Shown one piece after another: positions 54,313-62,687 of a stretch of 64,000 nt of DNA. This DNA is from Actinomycetota bacterium (GTDB lineage: Bacteria > Actinomycetota > Humimicrobiia > Hakubellales > JAMDDV01), in assembly GCA_023488455.1 (NCBI GenBank), contig JAMDDV010000040.1, positions 1 through 64,000 of the forward strand, in the 5' to 3' direction. The translations under genes and the position numbers were made by a program. Within the stretch, counting starts at the first letter, position 1, and every line of letters starts with the position of its first letter. The notes below the pieces were generated by a model. It was not told where the DNA came from, did no database searches, and was given only the letters and a program-made list of their open reading frames with translations.

Positions 54313-54558
54313 ATGACAACTAAGAGGATTAATATAAGCATATCTGATAAATTTTTGAGGGAGATTGAGGATTTCTGTAGGAGCGAAAAAATCTCAAAGA
54401 GTCTCCTAATTCGTGAGGCAACTGCTCAATATATCTCATCTGTTAAAGAGCAACAGCGAAAAGATCGGTTGGAAGCCATGCAAATTCAGAAGAGGCTCAG
54501 AGAGAAAGGCAAACCCTTCGATTTTCAAGCTGAGCTTAGAAAAGCTCGTAACAATTGA
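54313..54558 (+). CDS. Ribbon-helix-helix (CopG-like) protein
   Basis: From the ATG at 54313 (GGAAG 9 bases upstream) the 81 residues start with KRINISISDKFLREIEDFCRSEKISKSLLIREA, a ribbon-helix-helix DNA-binding domain. A charged helical tail (RKDRLEAMQIQKRLREKG) is typical of the toxin-binding part of antitoxins. The cognate toxin gene is not seen downstream; a HicB relic lies there on the other strand. Confidence 0.7.
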   Translation: MTTKRINISISDKFLREIEDFCRSEKISKSLLIREATAQYISSVKEQQRKDRLEAMQIQKRLREKGKPFDFQAELRKARNN

Positions 54559-54563
54559 ACTAT

Positions 54564-54710
54564 TTATCCTACTTCTACATAACGGGATTCTTTATTTTTG
54601 CTCAAATCTTCGATCGTCTTTAAATAGGACTCAATCGCATCTTTTATGTTTTCAAGTGCTTCTTCCTCTGTGAGCCCTTGTGACCAGCAGCCTGGCAATC
54701 CAGGACACCA
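54564..54710 (-). pseudogene. HicB-like antitoxin fragment
   Basis: The minus strand reads CPGLPGCWSQGLTEEEALENIKDAIESYL, the conserved core of HicB. The N-terminal strand lies in another frame and hicA is missing. About 48 codons remain. Confidence 0.65.
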
Positions 54711-54819
54711 TTATTTGTAACCGTTCCATCAAAAATCTAAGGGGGAATAAATATTAAATTGACAGTGATTTTTTATTATTATAACCTTACCGCTTAATTA
54801 GACAAATTTGGAGTGAGAA

Positions 54820-55671
54820 ATGGTTATGGATCCTGTTGCTTTTCATATTGGACAATTCGAGATCAGGTGGTATGGAATTCTTATCTCGGTCTCGATAGTG
54901 CTTGGCGTACTGCTTGCATGGCATATCACTAAGAGGAAGAATCAGAACACAGACCACCTGCTGAACCTGACTTTATTTGGGATAATAGCATCTATAATTG
55001 GGGCAAGACTCTATTACGTTTTGTTTCAATGGGATTACTATCGAGGACACCCGATCGATATCATCGCTACATGGAAGGGTGGGCTTGCCATACATGGCGG
55101 GATAATAGGGGGCGTTTTGGCAATTGTCATATATTCCGCGGTGAAAAAGTTAAAACCGTGGGTCTGGCTTGACATCCTGGCTCCAGCACTGGCGCTTGGG
55201 CAGGCCATCGGCAGGTGGGGGAACTTCTTCAACCAGGAGGCATTTGGTACTCCAACCGATCTGCCCTGGGGAATTTACATAAGTCCTGCGAACAGACCGC
55301 TTGGCTATGAAGCGTTCGAACGATTTCATCCGACCTTTCTTTATGAATCGCTTTTAAATCTTGTTCTTTTCGGATTGCTTTATTTCCTGATCACGCGGCA
55401 AATAAAGGGGTGGAAGTGGCTTAAAGACGGTACAATTTTCTTAATCTACGGGATCTTATATTCCACGTATAGATTTTTTATAGAAGGACTTCGCACCGAT
55501 TCACTGTGGCTTGGTACAGCACGTGCTGCGCAAGTTGTGAGCGTGATAGTATTTGTTCTGTTTATTTTGATACTGTTCTTTAAGGTTTCGAGTGTGCTTA
55601 AACCGAGAACTGATCAGGGAAAGGTTTCCGATAAGAAGGGAAAAGAGATAAAGCCCCCTGATAAGGAATAG
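54820..55671 (+). CDS. lgt: Prolipoprotein diacylglyceryl transferase
   Basis: The 283-residue membrane enzyme transfers diacylglycerol to the lipobox cysteine of prolipoproteins. The Lgt signature is GLAIHGGIIGGVLA, with GQAIGRWGNFFNQEAFG (catalytic Arg region) and HPTFLYES. Seven membrane segments fit the family. GGAG lies 6 bases upstream of the ATG. It precedes ccdA in the same direction with a 6-base gap. It fits the several lipoprotein genes nearby (lipoboxes at 57275, 58741 and 60015). Confidence 0.95.
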   Translation: MVMDPVAFHIGQFEIRWYGILISVSIVLGVLLAWHITKRKNQNTDHLLNLTLFGIIASIIGARLYYVLFQWDYYRGHPIDIIATWKGGLAIHGGIIGGVLAIVIYSAVKKLKPWVWLDILAPALALGQAIGRWGNFFNQEAFGTPTDLPWGIYISPANRPLGYEAFERFHPTFLYESLLNLVLFGLLYFLITRQIKGWKWLKDGTIFLIYGILYSTYRFFIEGLRTDSLWLGTARAAQVVSVIVFVLFILILFFKVSSVLKPRTDQGKVSDKKGKEIKPPDKE

Positions 55672-55677
55672 TTTTTA

Positions 55678-56409
55678 ATGCAGGCAGAACAGGTAAATAT
55701 AGCGATGGCTTTTCTGGCCGGGGTTATTTCCTTCGTCTCCCCCTGCGTATTACCAATAATCCCGAGTTACATAAGCATCATGTCTGGCTCCGTGCTCACA
55801 AACTCAAATTTGATCAGCGCGAAGGTTCGCCTGAGGACGTTTTTAAACTCCGTATTTTTTGTGTTTGGCTTCTCCCTGGTTTTTATTGTACTTGGTGTGA
55901 CGGCGTCTGCTATCGGATTTGCCCTCCGCTCATTTCTGCAGATTATGCAGTGGGTCGGCGGGGCAATAGTTATAATATTTGGTTTTTATTATCTTGGGCT
56001 CTTCAGGATAAGATTACTGGATAACAGCAGAACTTTTAATTACAGGGTGGGTAGAAATGTAGGATTTACCTCTGCTTTTGTGCTGGGAGTAGTTTTCGGG
56101 TTTTCATGGATACCGTGCGTCGGGGTGGTTTTGTCTGCCATCCTGATATTGGCAAGTACTTCAGAGACGATTCTGCTCGGCCTGCTTTACCTATGCATCT
56201 ATTCGCTTGGACTTGCCATTCCATTTCTGGTGCTTAGCCTTTTGCTTGGTAGCTTGAATAAGGTGGTTTCCAGGATAAACAATGCTGCAAGGATAATCAG
56301 GATCATATCCGGAATATTTCTTATCATGATGGGCATATTCATAATCAGTGGTTCCATGATCAGGCTGGTTGGCTGGATCAGCCATTTTGTTAACCTCGGT
56401 GGTTTCTAG
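55678..56409 (+). CDS. ccdA: CcdA-type thiol-disulfide transporter
   Basis: The 243-residue protein has six membrane helices. Two cysteines in FVSPCVLPIIPSY and FSWIPCVGVVLS form the redox pair that passes reducing equivalents across the membrane, as in CcdA and the DsbD core. It serves cytochrome c assembly or other extracytoplasmic thiols. It sits between lgt and the TrmO-FmdE gene in a run of closely packed genes, so they may be one operon. Confidence 0.9.
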   Translation: MQAEQVNIAMAFLAGVISFVSPCVLPIIPSYISIMSGSVLTNSNLISAKVRLRTFLNSVFFVFGFSLVFIVLGVTASAIGFALRSFLQIMQWVGGAIVIIFGFYYLGLFRIRLLDNSRTFNYRVGRNVGFTSAFVLGVVFGFSWIPCVGVVLSAILILASTSETILLGLLYLCIYSLGLAIPFLVLSLLLGSLNKVVSRINNAARIIRIISGIFLIMMGIFIISGSMIRLVGWISHFVNLGGF

Positions 56410-56414
56410 GACTG

Positions 56415-57257
56415 GTGAGTACTGAGGACGTGGGGTTGGTGAAAATGGAAGGCATGGAAATTTACCCTATAGGTAAAGTAAAGTCTGCGTATAGTTCAGC
56501 TAAAGAGATGCCGATGTCGGGAGCAGTGGCGTCGATTGTAATAGAGGATCGCTATCTTCCTGCACTGGACCAGCTTGATAAGAACAGTCATCTGATCATA
56601 ATCGGTTTTATGTCGGGAGCGGACAGGGATGTGCTTAAGGTTAGGCCGAGGCAGATGCGTGAAGATTATCCTGAGATTGGTGTATTCTCAACCCGGTCGC
56701 CTGCAAGGCCAAATCCGATCAGCGTGACAGTATGCAAACTGATTGATATCAGTGGCAATACTATAGTTGTTGACAACCTGGACTTAATTGATGGGACACC
56801 TGTGCTGGATATAAAGCCATATATCCCTAATGCTGACTGTTTTTTTTCTGCGCGCGATGGGATTTATGACGATATCCAGAAGTCAGTTAACGATGAGGTC
56901 CGCTACGAGATATTTGAGCGGGAAGCTGTAAAGTTCCACGGTGAGATGTGCACATATCTTGTGATTACCTGCAGGATGATGATCAGAGTTTACAGTGAAT
57001 TTGGGAGTCTGCGACGAGATGGCCTGGTGGTGATTTGTAATGCTCACCCCTGTATTGCCGATTGTGTTCAGGGAATGACGTATGCCAGAGCGGGTTTGAG
57101 GAGACTTGTGCTTGGTACCAATGTGGGCAGGCTCGAATTCATGGGTAAGGATAAAAGGCTCATCGCTGAGATTGGTAATTTGAAAGGTCTTACCGTAGAA
57201 GACGCAAAGAATGTAGAACTTGCTGAGCTGGTGAAGTTTGTATTGGTCAAGAATTAG
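56415..57257 (+). CDS. TrmO-like (TsaA) domain fused to FmdE-like domain
   Basis: The 280-residue protein has two parts. Residues about 10-145 are the TrmO/TsaA methyltransferase domain (IYPIGKVKSAY, and the hallmark STRSPARPNPISVT), which methylates the N6 of t6A37 in tRNA in known members. Residues about 155-280 are an FmdE-like domain (VKFHGEMCTYLVI...), with NAHPCIADCVQGMTYAR, where cysteines and histidines bind metal. FmdE is otherwise found near molybdenum or tungsten enzymes, which fits the tungstate transporter genes 3 kb downstream. The start is uncertain (GTG 56415 or ATG 56445/56454). Confidence 0.8.
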   Translation: MSTEDVGLVKMEGMEIYPIGKVKSAYSSAKEMPMSGAVASIVIEDRYLPALDQLDKNSHLIIIGFMSGADRDVLKVRPRQMREDYPEIGVFSTRSPARPNPISVTVCKLIDISGNTIVVDNLDLIDGTPVLDIKPYIPNADCFFSARDGIYDDIQKSVNDEVRYEIFEREAVKFHGEMCTYLVITCRMMIRVYSEFGSLRRDGLVVICNAHPCIADCVQGMTYARAGLRRLVLGTNVGRLEFMGKDKRLIAEIGNLKGLTVEDAKNVELAELVKFVLVKN

Positions 57258-57274
57258 ATATTGCAGGGGGTTGA

Positions 57275-58705
57275 ATGTTCAGGGCTATTGTTAAGTTTTT
57301 GGTCATTTCATTTTTAGTGTTATTGCTGTTATCACTAACTGCGTGCAGGAAACAAGAGGCGGTACCTTTATATGCTACAACTGATGAAGAGGCAAAGGAG
57401 ACCTCGCAGACTACCGAAACCAAACCGCCTGAGAATCCGAATAATATCTACTTTATGGATTTTGGCGGCACGAGTCTATCGTTTGAATATCCAAAGGAAA
57501 TGAGTCTTTTCGAGAACAGGTCAGGCAAATATATAACACTGACGCTTTCCGAGGAGAAGGTCAAAGAACTGAAGGCAATTTATTCTTTCACGCTTTTTTA
57601 CATCAATTCAGCTGAAGATGTGATCAAGAGTGCCGATGAATTGATAACCTCCTTTGAGTGGCTTTCAAGCAGGGTTGATGATTTTAAGAAGGTAAGCGAT
57701 GAGGAGAGGGAGGTTGCAGGTTTCAAGACAAGGGAACTCAGGTATTCATATAGGATGAGCCTGGCTGTTGATAAGGGCGGTGTTACGCCCACAAATGTGG
57801 TTGACTATTTTCTCATCCTTCAGGGTGAAGGTTTCACGGCAGCCCTGAAATATACCAGTGTAGGGGAAGACCCAACCAGCTATGATGCGATCTATGAAGG
57901 TCTGGTCGAGTCCATGAGGATGGGTCCAACCGGTACTGCGACAGGTGATATAAACAGGTTGCCGGATGAGGATTATTTCGATTTCCTGATCCTGGGCAGC
58001 GATACGCGGCCCGAATATCACGGTAAGGAGTGGGGCAGGACGGACGCCATGATGATCCTGCATTTGAATCCAGTTGATAGGAGCGGCTTCCTGGTCTCGA
58101 TTCCAAGGGATACCAAGGTGGTCCTGCCCGAACACGGCACAAATAAAATAAATGCAGCATACGCATTCGGGGGTGAGGTTCTTGCGATACAGGCTGTCGA
58201 GGAGCTGACCGGTATCGACATAGACAATTACGCTGTTGTCGATTTTTACGGGTTTGTTTCCCTGGTTGATGAGCTTGGTGGGATGGATTACACATTTGAT
58301 GCGCCCCTTGTGGATGGATACTCATATGCGAACTTCACGCAGGCAGGGACTTTTCATCTAAATGGTGAGCAAGCGCTATCGGTAGTCAGGAGCAGGCATG
58401 CTACCGCACGAGGTGATTTTGATAGGGTTGACCGGCAAAAGTACTTCCTCAAGCAGTTCGCACAGCAGAAGTTCAACATGAAGACGCTGATACAGCTTCC
58501 AGCGATACTTAATATTCTCAATAGATACGGCGAAACCGATATAGATTTGTTGACGCTTTCGAAGTATGCGATCCTTGCGCCGAGTTTTGTGCCGATTGAA
58601 TTTGAGGCATATACTATTCCAGTGCAGCCAGGGTCTGAAAACGGGGTAAGCTACCTGATAGCTGATCCCAACGCAGTGAGGGCATTTTTAGAGGAAAAAT
58701 TATAA
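57275..58705 (+). CDS. LytR-CpsA-Psr (LCP) family protein
   Basis: The 476-residue lipoprotein has signal peptide and lipobox LTAC. The C-terminal LCP domain (about residues 230-450) has FDFLILGSDTRP, WGRTDAMMIL (catalytic Asp and Arg), VSIPRDTKV and HLNGEQALSVVRSRH. LCP proteins transfer secondary polymers to peptidoglycan in Gram-positive bacteria. Residues 50-220 are an extra domain of unknown function. A GGGGG ribosome site lies just before the ATG. Confidence 0.9.
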   Translation: MFRAIVKFLVISFLVLLLLSLTACRKQEAVPLYATTDEEAKETSQTTETKPPENPNNIYFMDFGGTSLSFEYPKEMSLFENRSGKYITLTLSEEKVKELKAIYSFTLFYINSAEDVIKSADELITSFEWLSSRVDDFKKVSDEEREVAGFKTRELRYSYRMSLAVDKGGVTPTNVVDYFLILQGEGFTAALKYTSVGEDPTSYDAIYEGLVESMRMGPTGTATGDINRLPDEDYFDFLILGSDTRPEYHGKEWGRTDAMMILHLNPVDRSGFLVSIPRDTKVVLPEHGTNKINAAYAFGGEVLAIQAVEELTGIDIDNYAVVDFYGFVSLVDELGGMDYTFDAPLVDGYSYANFTQAGTFHLNGEQALSVVRSRHATARGDFDRVDRQKYFLKQFAQQKFNMKTLIQLPAILNILNRYGETDIDLLTLSKYAILAPSFVPIEFEAYTIPVQPGSENGVSYLIADPNAVRAFLEEKL

Positions 58706-58740
58706 GTATTTCTGAGTAAGCTTAACTTGAGGGAGTCCAA

Positions 58741-59979
58741 TTGCGAAGGTTAATAATATTTGCGGCGATTTTGTCCATAATTCTTGTTTCACTTTTTTCG
58801 TCCTGCAAGGCCGTCTCAAAATTCACAGATCTTATGAAAACTTCGCTTACAGGTGGGGAGAAGGGCACCGCGGAAGAAGAGACTTCTGCAGGTGGACTGG
58901 AGGAGAGTGCAGAGGAAAAAGAAAAGCCAGAGATGCATAAACTGTTTTTTATCATGAACTCTGACATTTATGCTATTGATGAAGATGGAGGAAACCTTGC
59001 CCGTATTACGGATTCGGTCGAGGAGGAGAACAATGTAGCGATATCACCCGATCTGGACCTCATCGCATTTTCGAGGTCAACAGATGAGCTGAGTCCTGCT
59101 GGTGAAAATTTTGGATACGGGAGAGATCTTTTCACATCGGCGACGGATGGCTCAGGAGCTGAACTGATCGCATCACAGGGCTTTAGAAATGATGAACCTG
59201 CTTTTTCGCCTGATGCAAGCAAAATTGCATTTTCCGTGAAAAAGTTCGCTGAGCCTGACTGGTCGGATACAGATATATATATGGTGGGCAGGGATGGGTC
59301 AGATCCTCACATGGTTACGATGGAGGATGAATGGTCTGAAAGCCATCCACAGTGGTTTTCAGATGGCGAGCGGTTGCTGTACCTGGGTAATGCAGAAGCA
59401 GCGCGCAGTGCTGTGTTCGTTCTCGATTTAAATTCGGGTAACAGAGTTAGCATAAGCGATTCGCTCCTATCGGGTAATGAGTTTTACTGGGTTGAGGCTC
59501 TTCGTCTATCTCCTGATAATAAGTACGTTTCTGTACATGCGGTGCTTGGTGGAGTTGATGCTCATTCGGATGTGATTCAGAGCGTTGCCATACTGGATAT
59601 GAACGGTGATGTTGTGAAGGTGCTCAACAAAGGACATTCCAACTATTTTGTATCATGGAGCCAGGATTCGAGTGCGCTTTACTTCATAAGTTCGGGCGAT
59701 AGCCACAGCAGCCATAATTTTACCTATAATCTATATAGATACGATTTGACCTCTGATAAGATAGTCAAGCTGATCGGTGGCTCTAAAATAAGAGATCTGA
59801 TATACCCATCGTCGTCACCTGATTACTTGAAGGTTGCTTATATCGAATGGGACCCCATTGACACGGGAAGCAATATCTTGCATGTGGGCAGAAGGGTGTG
59901 GATGCTGGACCTTACGAACTTCTCAATGACCATGATCTTCGAAGGCGACAACATTAAGGGGCCAATCATCTGGAAATAA
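58741..59979 (+). CDS. TolB-like beta-propeller lipoprotein
   Basis: The 412-residue protein starts at TTG with GGGAG upstream. The signal peptide ends with the lipobox FSSC. A linker rich in Glu (EEETSAGGLEESAEEKEK) leads to a WD40-like/PD40 propeller: IYAIDEDGGNLARI, ISPDLDLIAFS, FSPDASKIAFS, WFSDGERLLYLG and others. It probably binds a ligand or protein at the cell surface. The short frame at 6485-6664 resembles its first repeat. Confidence 0.85.
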   Translation: MRRLIIFAAILSIILVSLFSSCKAVSKFTDLMKTSLTGGEKGTAEEETSAGGLEESAEEKEKPEMHKLFFIMNSDIYAIDEDGGNLARITDSVEEENNVAISPDLDLIAFSRSTDELSPAGENFGYGRDLFTSATDGSGAELIASQGFRNDEPAFSPDASKIAFSVKKFAEPDWSDTDIYMVGRDGSDPHMVTMEDEWSESHPQWFSDGERLLYLGNAEAARSAVFVLDLNSGNRVSISDSLLSGNEFYWVEALRLSPDNKYVSVHAVLGGVDAHSDVIQSVAILDMNGDVVKVLNKGHSNYFVSWSQDSSALYFISSGDSHSSHNFTYNLYRYDLTSDKIVKLIGGSKIRDLIYPSSSPDYLKVAYIEWDPIDTGSNILHVGRRVWMLDLTNFSMTMIFEGDNIKGPIIWK

Positions 59980-60014
59980 TTTTGTAAAAGTCGCTTAAAT
60001 AGAAAAGGGAAGTT

Positions 60015-60836
60015 TTGAAGAAACTGGTAACTGTTCTCTATATTGTCATTTTAACCGTAATATTATTGATCTTTAGCTTTGGCTGTGCTGTGAAAAATAG
60101 GGAACTGATTATCGGAAGCACTACGAGCATAGTTGATTCGGGGTTGATGGATGTGCTCGCGGATGATTTTGGTGGGAAATCTGGATATCTGGTCAAGCCA
60201 ATATCCACGGGCTCAGGTGAGGCGCTTGAGATGGGAAGCAAAGGGGACTGCGATCTGGTAATTGTACATTCAAAAAAAGCAGAACTTGAGTTTGTTGACA
60301 ACGATTTTGGTATTAACCGCACTGAATTCATGTACAATCAGTTTGTTCTCGTTGGCCCTGCTGATGATCCGGCGGGTGTCGGACAGCTTGGCAGCATAGA
60401 AGATTGTTTTAAGAGGATTGCGGAAGCAGGAGCATTGTTTATTTCAAGAGGAGATGATTCAGGAACCCATAAAAAGGAGCTATCGATTTGGGAAGAAGCA
60501 GGAATAAAGCCGGAGGCGGACTGGTATATAGAGACCGGCCAGGGTATGGCGGATACATTAGTCATAGCAGGAGAAAAGAAGGCATACGCTTTGACGGATA
60601 AAGGGACATACCTGACGTTGAAAGACAAGATCGGGTTATCGGTGTTGAGGCAGGGGGATGAAATTCTGAAAAATGTGTACAGCGTAATTGCAATCAATCC
60701 AAAGAAGTTTAAGAATGTGAATTTTGAGGCTGCTGATAAATTTATAAAATATCTCGTCTCAAATGAGACGGGGGAGATAATAAACAATTTTGGTAAGGAA
60801 GAGTACGGCGAACAACTTTTTTACACTATGCCATAG
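60015..60836 (+). CDS. tupA: Tungstate ABC transporter, substrate-binding lipoprotein
   Basis: The 273-residue protein starts at TTG with GGGAAG upstream. A signal peptide with lipobox FGC leads to GSTTSIVDSGLMDVL, TGSGEALEMG and GDCDLVIVHS, the binding-protein pattern of TupA. SRGDDSGTHKKE is the oxyanion loop. TupA binds tungstate with high specificity for TupBC. It heads the tupABC operon. Confidence 0.9.
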   Translation: MKKLVTVLYIVILTVILLIFSFGCAVKNRELIIGSTTSIVDSGLMDVLADDFGGKSGYLVKPISTGSGEALEMGSKGDCDLVIVHSKKAELEFVDNDFGINRTEFMYNQFVLVGPADDPAGVGQLGSIEDCFKRIAEAGALFISRGDDSGTHKKELSIWEEAGIKPEADWYIETGQGMADTLVIAGEKKAYALTDKGTYLTLKDKIGLSVLRQGDEILKNVYSVIAINPKKFKNVNFEAADKFIKYLVSNETGEIINNFGKEEYGEQLFYTMP

Positions 60837-60847
60837 TATTTAGGGTT

Positions 60848-61561
60848 ATGGAACTGCTGTTCAACGGGATAAAATCAGCTATAGGTCTCATCCTCTCCCT
60901 GAAAAGAGAATTTCTTGATGTGCTTTCGCTTACCCTTATGCTGGTCGTGATCTCAACCTTTATTTCCACGCTTATCGGCATGCCAGTTGGTGTCCTTATT
61001 GCCATCAACCGTTTCAGGGCAAGAAATTTCCTGCTCGCCCTGGTTAACGCGGGAATGGGTCTTCCGCCTGTTGTGGTGGGCCTTTTTTATTCGATATTGC
61101 TCTGGCGAAGCGGTCCTCTCGGCTCTTTAAATATTCTTTATACTCCTTATGCAATCGTACTCGGTCAGGTGACGATATCACTTCCCATAATAACGGGTTT
61201 GACCTGTTCTGCTGTCCAGGGCATAGATCCAGGTTACAGGCTGCAGGCGCGTGCGCTTGGTGCAAACAGAATACAGGAGATAATAAAGGCAGTTGCTGAG
61301 GCAAGACTTGGGTATTTCGCTGCGCTGATCGCAGGTTTTGGGTCGATAATTTCGGAGGTTGGATCGGTTTTAATGCTTGGAGGCAACATTAAGGGACAGA
61401 CAAGAGTTTTAACCACTGCGATTGTACTTGAGACCAGGAAGGGGAACTTTGAGCTTGCCATTTCACTGGGAATAGTCTTGCTGCTGCTAACATTAGCTGC
61501 CAGTTACCTGGGCACCTGGTTTCAGCAGAGGAGAGCACAGGGAGTACCCAGATGGAGATAA
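60848..61561 (+). CDS. tupB: Tungstate ABC transporter, permease
   Basis: The 237-residue membrane permease has the five-helix pattern of TupB/ModB and the cytoplasmic EAA-like loop ALGANRIQEIIKAVAEA. AGFGSIISEVGSVLMLGGNI is characteristic of the tungstate-type permeases. TAGGGTT precedes the ATG. The gene overlaps the ATPase gene by 10 bases. Confidence 0.9.
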   Translation: MELLFNGIKSAIGLILSLKREFLDVLSLTLMLVVISTFISTLIGMPVGVLIAINRFRARNFLLALVNAGMGLPPVVVGLFYSILLWRSGPLGSLNILYTPYAIVLGQVTISLPIITGLTCSAVQGIDPGYRLQARALGANRIQEIIKAVAEARLGYFAALIAGFGSIISEVGSVLMLGGNIKGQTRVLTTAIVLETRKGNFELAISLGIVLLLLTLAASYLGTWFQQRRAQGVPRWR

Positions 61562-62631
61562 TTGTTAACAATCTACTGTTTGAATATGATCATAATTTTA
61601 TGCTGGATATAAGTAACTTCACCCTGAGAAATGGTGAGGTTGTTTCCTTAATGGGACCAAATGGTGCCGGTAAGACCACATTTCTGCTGCTTTTGAGTCT
61701 GCAGATAAAACCTGGAGCTGGGGAAATATTTTATGACAACAAGCTCCCTGCCTGTTCACGAGATATCCTTAGTTTGAGAAGAAGGATATCAGCAGTACTT
61801 CAAAAGGACTATTTATTTAATGACACAGTTTTTGACAATGTAGCGTATCCTCTTAAGATTCGCAGGTTTGGTAGTTCTGAGATTGAAAGAAAGGTCAGAA
61901 GTTATCTGGAGTTATTTGGGGTAGGTCATCTTGCTAATAAAAGAGTCAAGGAGCTTTCAAGCGGTCAATCTAAACGTGTATGTCTTGCACGATCGGTTGT
62001 ATATTCACCGGAGGTAATTTTTTTTGATGAGCCAACAAGCCTTATCGATTTTGGTACAAAGGAAGAGATTCTTTCTGACCTGAAAAAAGCTATCAGGCAC
62101 CTGAAGGCAAGTGCTGTTTTCGTGACTCAGGATAAGACAGAAGCATTTCTAATGTCCGACAGGCTTGTTTTTATGAACGGCGGCAGGGTTTTGGAAGATG
62201 GCACTCCTGAAGATATCAGTTTTCGACCCACAAGTGTTGAAGCTGCAACGTTTTTTGGTAAAGATAACCTGTTGAATGGAATGGTTGCTGAGAAGGAGAA
62301 GGATTTAATAAAGATCAGGGTCAAAAATCATACTATTTTAGGTGTCGGAGACGCTGATCCCGGCGATGAGGTCCTGTTCATGCTCAGTCCGGAGGGCATA
62401 GTACTCTCAAAAAGCATAGATGAGAACTTGCAGAGCGCAAGGAATGTAATTTATTGTGATGTCCTGGACGTTAACGATGTTGGGTCAGTAGTACAGGTGG
62501 AGCTGTTCTGTGGATTCAGACTTAGGGCAAGCATTACGCGTATTTCAGCTGAGATGCTTGATCTGAGGGCTGGTAGCAGGATCATAGCATCCTTTAAAGC
62601 ATCTGCAGTCCATGTTATAAAACGGGGATAG
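61552..62631 (+). CDS. tupC: Tungstate ABC transporter, ATP-binding protein
   Basis: The 359-residue ATPase has Walker A GPNGAGKTT (about residue 36), Q-loop LQKDYLF, signature LSSGQSKR (instead of LSGGQ), Walker B VIFFDEPT and a D-loop. The C-terminal 120 residues contain a TOBE-like oxyanion-binding region (GDADPGDEVLFMLSPEGIVL). The first Gly of the signature is Ser, seen in some active transporters. It completes the tupABC operon and is convergent with the penicillin-binding gene. Confidence 0.9.
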   Translation: MEIIVNNLLFEYDHNFMLDISNFTLRNGEVVSLMGPNGAGKTTFLLLLSLQIKPGAGEIFYDNKLPACSRDILSLRRRISAVLQKDYLFNDTVFDNVAYPLKIRRFGSSEIERKVRSYLELFGVGHLANKRVKELSSGQSKRVCLARSVVYSPEVIFFDEPTSLIDFGTKEEILSDLKKAIRHLKASAVFVTQDKTEAFLMSDRLVFMNGGRVLEDGTPEDISFRPTSVEAATFFGKDNLLNGMVAEKEKDLIKIRVKNHTILGVGDADPGDEVLFMLSPEGIVLSKSIDENLQSARNVIYCDVLDVNDVGSVVQVELFCGFRLRASITRISAEMLDLRAGSRIIASFKASAVHVIKRG

Positions 62632-62687
62632 AGACAGTCGGGCAAACAGAAATTATCGAGAGGTGCTGGTTTTGCTGATACGATGTA

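Noticed and set aside
57746..58325. Long minus-strand frames inside the LCP gene (129 and 163 codons)
   Set aside because: They lie opposite a clear LCP coding sequence, are Pro/His/Arg-rich as expected from antisense, and have no ribosome site.
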